A stretch of 64,000 nucleotides of DNA from Homoserinimonas sedimenticola (lineage in GTDB: Bacteria > Actinomycetota > Actinomycetes > Actinomycetales > Microbacteriaceae), in NCBI RefSeq assembly GCF_026094475.1, contig NZ_JAPELL010000001.1, positions 519,165 to 583,164 on the forward strand. The letters are read 5' to 3'. Under the pieces are notes generated by a model that was given only the letters and a program-made list of their open reading frames with translations, was not told the origin of the DNA and made no database searches. Shown one piece after another: positions 17,287 to 26,292 of the stretch (its first letter is position 1; every line of letters starts with the position of its first letter). Position numbers and translations under genes: made by a program.

Positions 17287-18560
17287 GGCTGCTCCACGTT
17301 AGCGGAGGAAAGCACTGATTCCGTGAGCCACGTCGCCACACGTCCACGGAAAACCTCGACATCGTAGGAACTCTCGTCCGCATTGTCGGCGTGTACCTCG
17401 ATGACGGGGATGCCCGCCGCCTCGAGAGCGCGGGTCGTCGCCCAGTTGCCGCGAGGGTCGTCCGACACGAGGTGCACGACCCCGTCGACGCCGTGCTGCC
17501 TCGCCTGATGCACATACCACTCGGCTGACATAGGGGCGACGTAGAGATGCTCGCTGAACCCGACGAAGCGTGCGGCGAGGGCGCGCAGCGGGTCGTCACC
17601 GTAGCGGAGGTAGCCGTCAGCTGCGATCGCGAGGTACATCGACCACACGAACACGGCGCCGTACTCCTGCTCGAAGTGGCGGTAGAAGCCGAGGTCGAAC
17701 CACAACCCCCGACCCACCCACATCAGCCGAGCACGCTCCGGCGTCGCGAGCGCGCTGCCCGCGGCGATACGCGACTCGACCTCGAGATACAGCTGCTTCG
17801 CGGCATCCCGCCCCCATTCCGAGCCCCGATGCCACTGCGGCACCATGACGGCGGAGATGCTGTCGTTGACGCTCACGGGGCACGGCCGCGCCTGCGCGAG
17901 TAGGTCTCGTGTGCGCCGATTCCACTCGGCCTGCTCGTTGCCGAGTTTCATGATGCGGGCCAACTTGTCGCGATCGAAGGCCGTGCCCGTCTCCTTTTCG
18001 AGGAAGGCGATGAGCTCCTGCATCTCGGCCACGAGGAGGTCGATGCGATCGCTTCCCGCGAGACGCTCCCAGTCGTGCGGCAGGTCATCCCACCACTCGG
18101 CCTCCATCTCCGCCTCGGCCGAGTTCTCGAACTCGAAGCAGGTGATGCCCTCCTGCTCGCCCCAGACGTCGAAGACCTTGCGGGTGACGTCTCCCGTGAT
18201 GTCGCTCATGACGAGGAAGGGCTTGGGCAGGCCGCCCCAGGGCCCCGTTGCAGGCTCCGGATCGAAGACCGAGCCGAGCCCGATGGCGTTGTACTGCTCC
18301 GAGTCGCGAGGAAGCCCCTCCTGCGCGACGAGATCGAGGTAGCGCTGGGCACCCGACCGGGATGCTGCGATCGAGGACCACCACTGGTTGACGACGTAGG
18401 GGATGTCGAAGGCGCGGAGGATCTCGTGCGGGGTGTCGGCATTCACGAGGGCGAAGCGGCCGCCCGCCGCGACATGCTCGTGGAGCTCCGCGAACCAGCG
18501 CTTCTGGTAGGCGAGAGCATCCCCCGCCGCTGTCAGGCGGTCTGCACGGTGCTTATTCAT
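17283..18560 (-). CDS. 2-hydroxyacyl-CoA dehydratase-like subunit (FldB/HgdB type), cysteine-poor
   Basis: A 425-residue protein from the ATG at 18560, which overlaps the stop of the upstream subunit gene. The pattern PHEILRAFDIPYVVNQWWSS, a central linker helix region, and the C-terminal VVHLVSDDPRG ... EAAGIPVIEVHADNADES match the two-domain HGD-D/benzoyl-CoA reductase-like fold. Authentic subunits of this family bind [4Fe-4S] through three cysteines. Here only two cysteines occur in the chain (GITC and ARPC), neither in the positions expected for the ligands. It is therefore likely not to bind the usual cluster. It acts with the neighbouring subunit and the CoA-transferase, by analogy with FldABC. 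Confidence 0.75.
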   Translation of the reverse strand: MNKHRADRLTAAGDALAYQKRWFAELHEHVAAGGRFALVNADTPHEILRAFDIPYVVNQWWSSIAASRSGAQRYLDLVAQEGLPRDSEQYNAIGLGSVFDPEPATGPWGGLPKPFLVMSDITGDVTRKVFDVWGEQEGITCFEFENSAEAEMEAEWWDDLPHDWERLAGSDRIDLLVAEMQELIAFLEKETGTAFDRDKLARIMKLGNEQAEWNRRTRDLLAQARPCPVSVNDSISAVMVPQWHRGSEWGRDAAKQLYLEVESRIAAGSALATPERARLMWVGRGLWFDLGFYRHFEQEYGAVFVWSMYLAIAADGYLRYGDDPLRALAARFVGFSEHLYVAPMSAEWYVHQARQHGVDGVVHLVSDDPRGNWATTRALEAAGIPVIEVHADNADESSYDVEVFRGRVATWLTESVLSSANVEQP

Positions 18561-19693
18561 TCGTTGACTCCTGTCGCCTCGGGGGCGGTCAGCGCCCGGT
18601 CCAAATCCCCTCGGTGGATGCGACCGTAGGGTTGCCTGACCACGACGCCTGCCGGCACGGGGGATTCGCGTCGCTGCGCCGCAAAGTCCCACAGGGGGGC
18701 TTCGTCCATGAGGCGCACATACGACAGGAGCAGCTCGGCTGACGTGCGGCGGATGCCCGCAGCCGTGTGCGCCGCGCGAGCTCCGATCGATGCCCGCTGG
18801 GCCGTGGGCCCGTTGTGCTGGTAGCGGAGGGTGATCGCCTCAAGCACCTCGGCGGGCGCGCCCGGGGAGCGCACATCGCGCTCTGCGAGCAGCTCCCCGT
18901 GGTCGTGATCTTCGCCGACGATGACCGTGCCGCGCGCCTCGATCTCTCTGTAGACGCCGTGGTGATCGTGGTTACTCCCCGTGAGGAAGATGCGGCGACC
19001 CGAGAGTGCTGGCAAGTCAGCGGCACCGGCGACGAGCGCCTCGAGGCACTCGTGGTAACGCGGTCGGGGCATGCGGTCGGCCGCCGCGAAAACGGCGAGG
19101 GCGTCGCATCCGCTCATCTTCGCGGGCACCGCGCTGCGCAGCCGCATGGCCGCCCGCTGGAGCGCCCGCGTCGCATCCTGTTCGGCCACGGCATGCTCGA
19201 TCGCCGCCTCATCGGGACGCGTGCCTGTCCACCGCTCCAGCACGTCGAGGAACTCGCGCAGCTTGGCGGCCGTGTAACGGGTGCTCGCCGCGCGCGGCAG
19301 GTGGAGCACGTCGACGAGGTGCACGGGAGGGACTGTGGTCTCCGGATCGACGCGTCGCATCTCGCGCAGAACGTAGTACAGGCGTTGGGATGCGTCACAG
19401 TCGCTCGAGACGACAATCGCGTCAAGCGGCCCGAACGCTCCCGAGAGGATGCCTGCCAACAAGGAGCGTGTCGCAGGGTCGAGCCCGCGTCCGAGGTAGC
19501 GGTCAGCCGGAGCTGTGTCCCACTCCGGGTTGCCCCGCAACCGAAAGGCGCAGGCACCCGCGGCATGGATCAACTCGAGCGGCACATCCTGGCCGACCGT
19601 GCCGATCACAAAATCGCTCGCGTGTGTGGCGGCGTCGCGCTCGGCGGCGGCCCTGATCTCATGCAGCGCATCCGCCGCCGTGATGGGTGCCAT
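18557..19693 (-). CDS. 2-hydroxyacyl-CoA dehydratase-like subunit (FldC/HgdA type), partial loss of cluster cysteines
   Basis: A 378-residue protein; the ATG at 19693 is chosen because GGAAGG lies just upstream, though a GTG at 19750 is also in frame. VPLELIHAAGACAFRLRG and DAIVVSSDCDASQRLYYVL are hallmarks of the HGD-D family. The Cys in SSDCD corresponds to the second cluster ligand. By eye, the first ligand position (usually Cys in a CSFVR-like segment) is DPATR, and the third (usually in DDLCTG-like) is EDHDHG. Thus one of three ligands is retained. It is followed by its partner subunit with ATGA overlap. No activator ATPase of the HgdC/FldI type is in the window. Confidence 0.78.
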   Translation of the reverse strand: MAPITAADALHEIRAAAERDAATHASDFVIGTVGQDVPLELIHAAGACAFRLRGNPEWDTAPADRYLGRGLDPATRSLLAGILSGAFGPLDAIVVSSDCDASQRLYYVLREMRRVDPETTVPPVHLVDVLHLPRAASTRYTAAKLREFLDVLERWTGTRPDEAAIEHAVAEQDATRALQRAAMRLRSAVPAKMSGCDALAVFAAADRMPRPRYHECLEALVAGAADLPALSGRRIFLTGSNHDHHGVYREIEARGTVIVGEDHDHGELLAERDVRSPGAPAEVLEAITLRYQHNGPTAQRASIGARAAHTAAGIRRTSAELLLSYVRLMDEAPLWDFAAQRRESPVPAGVVVRQPYGRIHRGDLDRALTAPEATGVNE

Positions 19694-19742
19694 GGTGCCT
19701 TCCGTTGCTGTCGTCGTCGAGTCGTCGTCGTGATGGGTCGCG

Positions 19743-21008
19743 TCAGCCACCGCTCTCCCTCTCAGGGGTGCGGGCGCGCCCGCGCACGAGCGCGAGATAC
19801 ACGGCGAGACCACAGCAGGCTGTGACGGCGGCACCCACACCGAGCGCAGCCTGTCCCGAGGTCACGTCGATCAGGACACCCACGAGCAGGGCACCGAGCG
19901 GAGCCACCCCCTGCTGCCCCAGCGTGACGAGCGACATCGTGCGCCCGAGCGCGTGGGGTTCCGACTCCCCCTGGGCGGCCCCGCTCAGCACGCCCTGGTA
20001 GACGCCGATCCCGATGCCGAGAAGGGGCGCCGCGAACAGGAACAGCAGCAGGCTCGGTGCTGCCGCATTGACGGCGAGCGTCGCGGAGAAGAGCAGGCAC
20101 GCGGGAACGAGGGTCGAAGCTCCGAGGCGGGCATAGCGGGCGAGCAGCACTCCGCCGACGACCGCCCCGACAGCGTTGAGCGCGTGTGCGGCGCCCAGCT
20201 CCCCCGCGTCGCCGCCGAAACCGAGTGACACGGTCGAGGTGAGTACGACGTTCATGTTCATGGCCGCGAGTGTGACGACGACGTTGACGACGAGGATCAC
20301 GACGAGCGCGCGATTTGAGCGGATGGCGCGGAGGTTCTCACGCACGCTCGGTCCCCTGCCCTCGGGGCGGATCCGGGCATGCAGATCGCCCGGGCGGATG
20401 AGCAGCACAGCGACAAGCACGGCGAGGTACGTCGCGGCGTTGATGAGCAGGCAGGCGGCGGGGCCGACCGCGAGGAACGCGAGCCCTGCGAGGCCGGGAC
20501 CGATCGAGCGGGCTGCGGAGATGTAGACGGTGCTCAGCACGACCGCGTTCCGAAGAAGCTCGGCCCCCACCAGCTCGAAGATGAACGCCTGCGCTGCGAC
20601 CCGCTCAAAGGCGTGGAAGCATCCGGAGAGCACGATGAGCCCATAGATCCACGGCAGCGAGGGGCTCTCCTGCGCCACGGCGACGGCGAGCCCGCACGTG
20701 ACCACGATCGAGCAAGCGGATGTCGCGGCGAGGATGCTCCGCGGAGACACCGTGTCGGCCAGCCGACCCGCAACTCCCGCAAGCAGCAGGATCGGACCGA
20801 ACTGCGCAACCGTGACGAGGGCGAGCGCACTCGCGCTGCCCGTCACCTGAACGACGATGAGCGAGATTGCGAGATTCTGAAACCACGTGCCCGTATTGGA
20901 GACGAGCTGCCCCACGAAGTACCGCGCGAAGTTGGCGACGCGAAACGCCTCAAGCGCCCCACCGTGGGAGCGTGAGGACTGCTCCCGCGTGCCTTCGCTG
21001 GGAATCAT
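19743..21008 (-). CDS. MFS transporter
   Basis: A membrane protein of about 421 residues with twelve hydrophobic segments. NFARYFVGQLVSNTGTWFQN at the N terminus and the loop GRLADTVSPRSIL between helices 2 and 3 are typical of the DHA3/enterobactin-exporter-like MFS group. The start is uncertain: ATG at 21008 lies 22 bp after the CoA-transferase stop, while a GTG at 21059 would overlap that gene by 29 bp. It sits between the CoA-transferase and the dehydratase-like genes, so it may export a product or intermediate of this locus, or give tolerance to the substrate. Confidence 0.85.
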   Translation of the reverse strand: MIPSEGTREQSSRSHGGALEAFRVANFARYFVGQLVSNTGTWFQNLAISLIVVQVTGSASALALVTVAQFGPILLLAGVAGRLADTVSPRSILAATSACSIVVTCGLAVAVAQESPSLPWIYGLIVLSGCFHAFERVAAQAFIFELVGAELLRNAVVLSTVYISAARSIGPGLAGLAFLAVGPAACLLINAATYLAVLVAVLLIRPGDLHARIRPEGRGPSVRENLRAIRSNRALVVILVVNVVVTLAAMNMNVVLTSTVSLGFGGDAGELGAAHALNAVGAVVGGVLLARYARLGASTLVPACLLFSATLAVNAAAPSLLLFLFAAPLLGIGIGVYQGVLSGAAQGESEPHALGRTMSLVTLGQQGVAPLGALLVGVLIDVTSGQAALGVGAAVTACCGLAVYLALVRGRARTPERESGG

Positions 21009-21030
21009 GCCGCGCGCCGCATCCCGATGC

Positions 21031-22272
21031 TCACAGCGCCCCCGCACGCCGGAGCTCACGGACGCGCTCCTCGGAGTAGCCGAGCAACTCCCGCAGCACG
21101 GTATCCGTGTGTGCGCCGAGGGCCGGGGCGGGCTCGGTGAGGGTGGTCTCAGCAGCGGACAGGCGAATGGGCATCCCCGAGCCGTAGAGCTCCTCCTGAG
21201 TGCCGAAGGCGGGGTGCCGCAGTTGCACCACCTCGCCCCGCTCCTGCACGAGCGGATCCCGCACGGCGTCTGCGGTGCTTCTCACGGGCGCCGCGGGCAC
21301 CCCCGCCGCCTCGAGCCTGCTGGTCGCCTGCTCTGTGCTCAGGTGCTGCGCCCACTGCGCGATCATCGCGTGCAAGGCGTCGGCGTTGGCGACACGACCG
21401 TCACGCCGGGCGAAACGCTCATCCTCCGCAAGCTCCGGCGTTCCCAGTGCTGTCATGACCCCGCGGGCGAACTCGTCGGTGGGCGCACAGAGGGCGAACC
21501 ATCCGTCCTTCGTCGCAAAGGTGCCGAAGGGGGCCAGACGCGGCACATAGTCGCCCGTGCGCAGGGGAAGGCCGATCTGCTCGAAGGCGTCGAAGGGCTC
21601 ACACGCGACGAGTGAGGTGAGCGCCCCCAGCATCGACACGTCGACGTGCTGCCCCTCCCCCGTGCGTTCCGCCTGCACGACCGCGCCAAGCGTGCCGATG
21701 ACGGCGAAGAGCGGTGCGACGAGATCGCCGATCGGCAGGCCGAACCGCACTGGCCCGTCATCCGGCTTGCCCGCCGTCATCATGACGCCGCTGAGAGCTT
21801 GGATGATCGTGTCCATAGCCTTGCCGGTGCCGACCGTGCCCTGCGCACCGAAGCCGCTGATCGAGGTGTAGACGAGTGCGGGGTTGAGGTGGCGCACCGC
21901 CTCATAGTCGATGCCGAGACGCTTGGTGACCCCCGCGCTGTAGTTCTCGACGACGATGTCCGCGTTGGCGACGAGGTCGAGGAAGACCTGGTGACTCTCC
22001 GGGTGCTTCATGTTTAGCGTCATGCTCTGTTTGTTGCGCCCGCGCAGCATCATCGAGACGGACATGTCCTCCTCGCTCGTGCGCGTCACGCTGAGTCCCT
22101 CGCGCGTGACGTAGGGCGAGTTGTTGCGGGAGCTGTCGCCGCCTCGCACAGGGTTCTCCACCTTGATGACGCGCGCGCCGAGCCCCGCAAGCAGGAGTGT
22201 CGCGTACGGGCCTGACAAGGCGGTTGTGAGGTCGATGACGGTCTTGCCCTCGAGGGGGCGGGTGGTGCTCAT
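21031..22272 (-). CDS. CaiB/BaiF (class III) CoA-transferase
   Basis: A 413-residue enzyme from the ATG at 22272, preceded by GGAAGG. The opening GKTVIDLTTALSGPYATLLL and GARVIKVENPVRGGDSSR are diagnostic of family III CoA-transferases, and the segment RFGLPIGDLVAPLFAVIGTL contains the Asp that forms the acyl-CoA anhydride intermediate. TGEGQHVDVSMLGAL follows. These enzymes move CoA between carboxylic acids; FldA, the cinnamoyl-CoA:phenyllactate transferase, belongs to this family and is encoded with FldBC. Here too it lies with two dehydratase-like subunits, separated by the MFS gene. It probably activates the acid imported by the upstream ABC system. Confidence 0.92.
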   Translation of the reverse strand: MSTTRPLEGKTVIDLTTALSGPYATLLLAGLGARVIKVENPVRGGDSSRNNSPYVTREGLSVTRTSEEDMSVSMMLRGRNKQSMTLNMKHPESHQVFLDLVANADIVVENYSAGVTKRLGIDYEAVRHLNPALVYTSISGFGAQGTVGTGKAMDTIIQALSGVMMTAGKPDDGPVRFGLPIGDLVAPLFAVIGTLGAVVQAERTGEGQHVDVSMLGALTSLVACEPFDAFEQIGLPLRTGDYVPRLAPFGTFATKDGWFALCAPTDEFARGVMTALGTPELAEDERFARRDGRVANADALHAMIAQWAQHLSTEQATSRLEAAGVPAAPVRSTADAVRDPLVQERGEVVQLRHPAFGTQEELYGSGMPIRLSAAETTLTEPAPALGAHTDTVLRELLGYSEERVRELRRAGAL

Positions 22273-22292
22273 TCGATGCTGTCCTTCCAGGA

Positions 22293-23429
22293 TCACGCGC
22301 GAGGCGAGCGGACGCGCACAAGCTGTCCGTCCCAGGTGAACTCGGTGTCGAGGTCGATTTCGCGCGTGATGTTCTCGATGTAGTCGGCGACTCGGCGCCC
22401 TGTTTCGTCGTCTCCGTGCGGCACGGGGCGTGCATCGTCGTCGATCCAGCACGGGATGAAGGCCCCCGAGACCGCTCCCGTGTCGCTCACCTCCAGCACG
22501 GCGATGGCGGTATTGCGACTCTCGGGATGGAACGCATAGGTCGGCATGGCCGGATCGGGGCTGAAGCCGAAGAGCTTCTTGCGCCGCTTCGCCCAGGCCT
22601 GGCGTTCAGGGGAGTTCTCGTCGCCGCTTGAGAGCGCGGATGTCACGGTCACGAAGTTGCCCAGCCCGTGGAAGATCGGCGCCCCCCGGTAGACCTCGAT
22701 GCCGCGCATGATGTGCGCATGGTGTGCGATGACGGCGTGGGCGCCCGCGTCCACGGCGGCTCGAGCGATCTCGAACTCGTACGCGGCGACGTCTGCTGGC
22801 ATGTGCCCGATGCCCTTGTGGAGGGCCACGATGACGACGTCGACCTCGTCGGCGAGACGGGCGATGGCATCCGTGAAACCCTTGAGGGAGGTGGGATCAC
22901 AGAAGCTGTAGATGGTGGGTGGGCCCCCCGGGTTGGCACTCTCGAGCTCGTAGTGGGTCACAACCTTGACGTAGGCGGAACCGGGCTTCTTCGACGTCGC
23001 CCACGACTCCCGCGGCCCCACACAGTTGACGTCCAACACTCCAATGCGGTGTCCCCCGCGCTCGACGACGGCAGGCTCCCACGCCTCCTCGAGCGTCATC
23101 CCCGCTCCCGTGGGGATCATTCCGGCCTCGCGGCAGAGGCGGATGGTGTCGGCGATCCCCTGCGGTCCGCAGTCGTAGATGTGGTTTCCAGCGAGCGTCG
23201 CGACCGCGACACCGGCACGTGCCGCCGCCGCGACATGCGCCGGGTCGGCCGGCGGAGCCGGCACATCCACACTCGCGCTCTCGGTAGAGGTCGTGTGCGG
23301 CACCTCGATCTGCGCAATCGCCAGGTCGGCCGCCTGTAGTGTCGCCGCGCTCGGCTGGAAGTAGAAGTCCGGATCGGGTTCGTCGAGGACGAGATCCCCG
23401 ACGGCCATGATGCTGATCGCCCGCTTCAC
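22293..23429 (-). CDS. CapA-like metallophosphoesterase-fold protein
   Basis: A 378-residue protein of the CapA/PgsA group. Metal-site motifs of the calcineurin-like fold are visible: [10 protein letters not shown] near the N terminus, [20 protein letters not shown], and [19 protein letters not shown] followed by HGLGNF. It has no membrane anchor or signal peptide, unlike CapA proteins involved in capsule polyglutamate, so a cytoplasmic metabolic role is likely. GTG start overlaps the stop of the ABC ATPase gene (GTGA), and its own stop lies 20 bp from the CoA-transferase start. It may hydrolyse a phosphate ester or an amide-like bond in the pathway; the reaction is unknown. Confidence 0.82.
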   Translation of the reverse strand: MKRAISIMAVGDLVLDEPDPDFYFQPSAATLQAADLAIAQIEVPHTTSTESASVDVPAPPADPAHVAAAARAGVAVATLAGNHIYDCGPQGIADTIRLCREAGMIPTGAGMTLEEAWEPAVVERGGHRIGVLDVNCVGPRESWATSKKPGSAYVKVVTHYELESANPGGPPTIYSFCDPTSLKGFTDAIARLADEVDVVIVALHKGIGHMPADVAAYEFEIARAAVDAGAHAVIAHHAHIMRGIEVYRGAPIFHGLGNFVTVTSALSSGDENSPERQAWAKRRKKLFGFSPDPAMPTYAFHPESRNTAIAVLEVSDTGAVSGAFIPCWIDDDARPVPHGDDETGRRVADYIENITREIDLDTEFTWDGQLVRVRSPRA

Positions 23430-24241
23430 GCCTGCACCTCCTCGCCCTCGCGCTGGCCTTCGGAATAGCGGGAGAGGAAGGATCTCAGCCTCTCCGTGCG
23501 TGGCTGCGTGAAGAACTCGGCCGACGCGCCCTCCTCGATGACCCGGCCCCCCGCCATGAAGACGCAGCGGTCGGCCACTTCGCGGGCGAAAGCCATCTCA
23601 TGCGTGACGACGACCATCGTGATGCCCGTCGAGGCGAGGCTCTTCATGACCGCGAGAACCTCGTCCACGAGCTCTGGGTCGAGCGCGCTCGTGGGCTCGT
23701 CGAAGAGGATGACGCGGGGATTGGGGGCGACAGCGCGGGCGATCGCCACCCGCTGCTGCTGCCCGCCGGAAAGCTGTCGCGGGTGAGCATCCGCCTTGTC
23801 GGCGAGTCCGACCCGGTCGAGCAACTCGAGCGCGCGAGCGCGAGCCTCGGCCATCGGCACGCCGTGCACCTTCACAGGTGCCTCCGTGATGTTGCGCAGC
23901 ACGCTCCAGTGCGGAAACAGGTTGAACTGCTGGAACACCATGCCCATCTGTCTGCGCTGGCGCTCGATCTGGCGATCGCTGCGCGGTCTGATGCCGCCAC
24001 GGTGCTCCTCGAAACCGAGAAGCTCCCCGTCGAGGTACATCGCCCCGCCGTCGATCGACTCGAGCTGGTGAAGACAGCGCACGAGCGTCGACTTGCCCGA
24101 GCCCGAGGGGCCAAGGATCGCGACGACGTCGCCCTCGCTGACGCTGAGATCGACCCCGTCGAGCGCGAGGGTCTCTCCGAAGCGCTTCGTGACTCCGAGG
24201 GCCTCAAGAACCGTGCGGGACTCGGTGTTCGACGCGCTCAT
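23426..24241 (-). CDS. polar-amino-acid-type ABC transporter ATP-binding protein
   Basis: A 271-residue ATPase; ATG at 24241 overlaps the permease stop. Walker A is GPSGSGKST, the Q-loop [11 protein letters not shown], the signature [14 protein letters not shown], Walker [15 protein letters not shown] and the H-loop [22 protein letters not shown] is typical of the GlnQ/HisP subgroup. It has an insertion near residues 75-95 ([14 protein letters not shown]) found in some members. It pairs with the permease and binding protein just upstream, so the three form a complete importer. It is followed by the CapA-like gene with a 4-bp overlap. Confidence 0.92.
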   Translation of the reverse strand: MSASNTESRTVLEALGVTKRFGETLALDGVDLSVSEGDVVAILGPSGSGKSTLVRCLHQLESIDGGAMYLDGELLGFEEHRGGIRPRSDRQIERQRRQMGMVFQQFNLFPHWSVLRNITEAPVKVHGVPMAEARARALELLDRVGLADKADAHPRQLSGGQQQRVAIARAVAPNPRVILFDEPTSALDPELVDEVLAVMKSLASTGITMVVVTHEMAFAREVADRCVFMAGGRVIEEGASAEFFTQPRTERLRSFLSRYSEGQREGEEVQA

Positions 24242-25227
24242 CGGCGATCCCCCTTCGTGGTGCGTCGGCCGCGGCCGACGCCGCGCCCTCCGGCTGGCTC
24301 GGGCAGCGGCACTGCCCCCGTCAGCATGGTGCGAATCGAGCCGGTCCTCGGCGCGGTGGTCGCCGCCCGGTCGTAGCCGCGCCCGAAGTAGCGTTCGATG
24401 CGACGCTGCCCCATTGTCAGGAGCGTGACGACGAAGAGATACCAGACGACGGCGACAAGCAGCAGCGGCACGACCTGGTAGGTGCGGTTGTAGATGACCT
24501 GCACGGAGTGCAGGAGGTCGCCCATTGCAATGACCGAAACGAGAGACGTGCCCTTGAGTAGGGCGATGAACTGGCTGCCTGTCGGCGGGATGATCACGCG
24601 CATCGACTGCGGGAGCACCACCCGCATGAAAGTCTGGCGGCCGCTGAAGCCCATCGCTTTGGCGGCGTCCCGCTGGCCCGGGTCGACCGCGAGGATGCCC
24701 GAACGCACGATCTCCGACATGTACGCCCCCTCGTGCAGGCTGAGCCCGATTATTGCGGCCGTGAGCGGGCTGATGAGGTCGTTGGCCGACCACGAGTAGA
24801 GCTCGGGACCGAAGGGCACACCGATCGTGATTCGCGGCACAAGGTAAGCGAGATTGAACCAGAAGATCAGCTGCACGAGCGGCGGGATTCCCCGGAAGAT
24901 GCCGACGTAGAGCTGACAGATCCACCGCACGGGGGCGAAGTCGCTCAGCTGCCCCGCCGCGATGACCGTCCCGAGCACCGAGCCGATGACCATGCCGACA
25001 ATCGTGAGGAAGATGGTCATGGCAAGGCCTGAGAGCACCGTCGGATCGAAGAGGTACTGCGCGACGACATCCCACTCCAGACGCTCATTCGTCACGAGGA
25101 AGACGACGACCTGCAACAGGATGATCGCGATGATGGTGCCGCCCACAACCCGCCAGGGGCGGAATCGGGGTCGGGCGTTCGCGACGTCGACGGTCAGACC
25201 GGCGGAGGTCGAACTCGGGGTGGTCAT
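24238..25227 (-). CDS. polar-amino-acid-type ABC transporter permease
   Basis: A 329-residue permease with about five hydrophobic segments. The EAA loop reads [20 protein letters not shown], the standard HisM/GlnP type, and [20 protein letters not shown] follows. It has a cytoplasmic C-terminal tail of about 50 basic residues that is longer than usual. A single permease gene suggests a homodimeric channel. The ATG at 25227 lies 86 bp after the binding-protein gene, separated from it by a strong stem-loop. Role: uptake of the ligand captured by the lipoprotein receptor. Confidence 0.9.
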   Translation of the reverse strand: MTTPSSTSAGLTVDVANARPRFRPWRVVGGTIIAIILLQVVVFLVTNERLEWDVVAQYLFDPTVLSGLAMTIFLTIVGMVIGSVLGTVIAAGQLSDFAPVRWICQLYVGIFRGIPPLVQLIFWFNLAYLVPRITIGVPFGPELYSWSANDLISPLTAAIIGLSLHEGAYMSEIVRSGILAVDPGQRDAAKAMGFSGRQTFMRVVLPQSMRVIIPPTGSQFIALLKGTSLVSVIAMGDLLHSVQVIYNRTYQVVPLLLVAVVWYLFVVTLLTMGQRRIERYFGRGYDRAATTAPRTGSIRTMLTGAVPLPEPAGGRGVGRGRRTTKGDRR

Positions 25228-25270
25228 GGTTCTCCTGCGTTATGGGAATACGGGGACGTACTCGACGGCA

Positions 25271-25300
25271 GGTGGGCGTGGCCGAGTGACCACGCCCACC
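25271..25300 (-). terminator. intercistronic stem-loop between binding protein and permease genes
   Basis: A perfect 11-bp inverted repeat (GGTGGGCGTGG/CCACGCCCACC) with an 8-nt loop lies between the binding-protein stop and the permease start. There is no T-run, so partial termination or 3'-end protection of the binding-protein mRNA is more likely than full termination. This commonly gives higher receptor than channel expression. Confidence 0.65.
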
Positions 25301-25313
25301 GTAAGCGAAGGCC

Positions 25314-26219
25314 TCAGCCGCCCGTGACGGGGTTGTAGAGGGGCTCGTCGAGCGCGACGTTGGAAAGGCCCCACCGCTCCATGAACTCCGCGTACTCACC
25401 GTTCTCGAAGAGATTCTCGACCGCCTGGAATAGCACGGGCCCGAGCTCGTTGCTCTTGGGCGCGAACATGGCGAGCTGGTCGACGCCGGCACCCTGCTCG
25501 TCGGTCTGCGTGTGGTATGCGAAGGTGTCGGGGGTCTGCTCGAGGATGTCGATCGCGGCCGTCTCCGTGACGGCAAGAGCATCGGCCCGCTCCGACTGCA
25601 CGGCCAGGATCGTCGCATTCGTGTCGGCCAGGCCCACGAAGGTGTTCGCTTCCTTGCCCTCCGCGGTGCACCATTCGTTGAGTGCCTCGACCTGCGTCTC
25701 CGTGACAGAGCCGGTGACACCCGCGATGCTGATGCCGCAGAGGTCCTCGGCCGACTCGAAGTCGCTTGCGCGGTCCTCTAGGAAGACATAGGAAGTGCGC
25801 GTCGTCAGCCACACGATCGCGTCGAACTCGGCTTCGCGCTCCTCCGTCGTGCGTACGGGCCCATTGAAGGCGTCGTAGCGACCGGAGAGCATTCCGGTGA
25901 GAATTGCGGGGAGCCCCGCGGCCACCTCGATCTCGATCTCGACGCCGAGCTGGCTCTCCAGCATCTCCTGGAACTCGGGGTCGATTCCCGTGATCGATCC
26001 GTCGGCTTCGACGGTGCGATAGGGCGGGTGACTGTCGCCTCCGAAGGTGAGAGAGCCCTCGTCCTTCACCCACTGGGGAAGCTCATCGTAGAGAGGGGCG
26101 GCTGAGCTGTCGCCGGCTCCCGCCGACTCTTCGGGCTCGTCGTTTGATGTGGCACAACCGGCAAGGAGAAGACCGGTCACGCTGAGGGCAAGCAAAGCCA
26201 TGGGACGGGATGCGCGCAT
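25314..26219 (-). CDS. polar-amino-acid-type ABC transporter substrate-binding lipoprotein
   Basis: A 301-residue receptor with lipoprotein signal LLALSVTGLLLAGCATSND (lipobox LAGC). The body follows the GlnH/HisJ fold: LTFGGDSHPPYRTVEADGSI, GIDPEFQEML, then NGPVRTTEEREAEFD, where the Arg corresponds to the alpha-carboxylate ligand. In the second lobe ERADALAVTETAAIDIL aligns without gaps to the segment of GlnBP/HisJ that carries the Asp binding the alpha-amino group; here the residue is Thr. The ligand may therefore be a carboxylic acid without an alpha-amino group. It is the first gene of the leftward operon, with a good promoter upstream. Confidence 0.9.
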   Translation of the reverse strand: MRASRPMALLALSVTGLLLAGCATSNDEPEESAGAGDSSAAPLYDELPQWVKDEGSLTFGGDSHPPYRTVEADGSITGIDPEFQEMLESQLGVEIEIEVAAGLPAILTGMLSGRYDAFNGPVRTTEEREAEFDAIVWLTTRTSYVFLEDRASDFESAEDLCGISIAGVTGSVTETQVEALNEWCTAEGKEANTFVGLADTNATILAVQSERADALAVTETAAIDILEQTPDTFAYHTQTDEQGAGVDQLAMFAPKSNELGPVLFQAVENLFENGEYAEFMERWGLSNVALDEPLYNPVTGG

Positions 26220-26246
26220 GTGAATACTCCATCGGATTCAGCCGGT

Positions 26247-26268
26247 GCCGCGAGAGGTTTCCCGCGGC
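26247..26268 (-). other. short stem-loop in the leader of the binding-protein mRNA
   Basis: GCCGCG and CGCGGC form a 6-bp stem with a 10-nt loop, about 28 nt before the binding-protein ATG and downstream of the predicted start site. It may affect mRNA stability or be an operator half; no direct evidence. Confidence 0.35.
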
Positions 26269-26292
26269 ATGGACGGCGGCTCATTACCGGAA

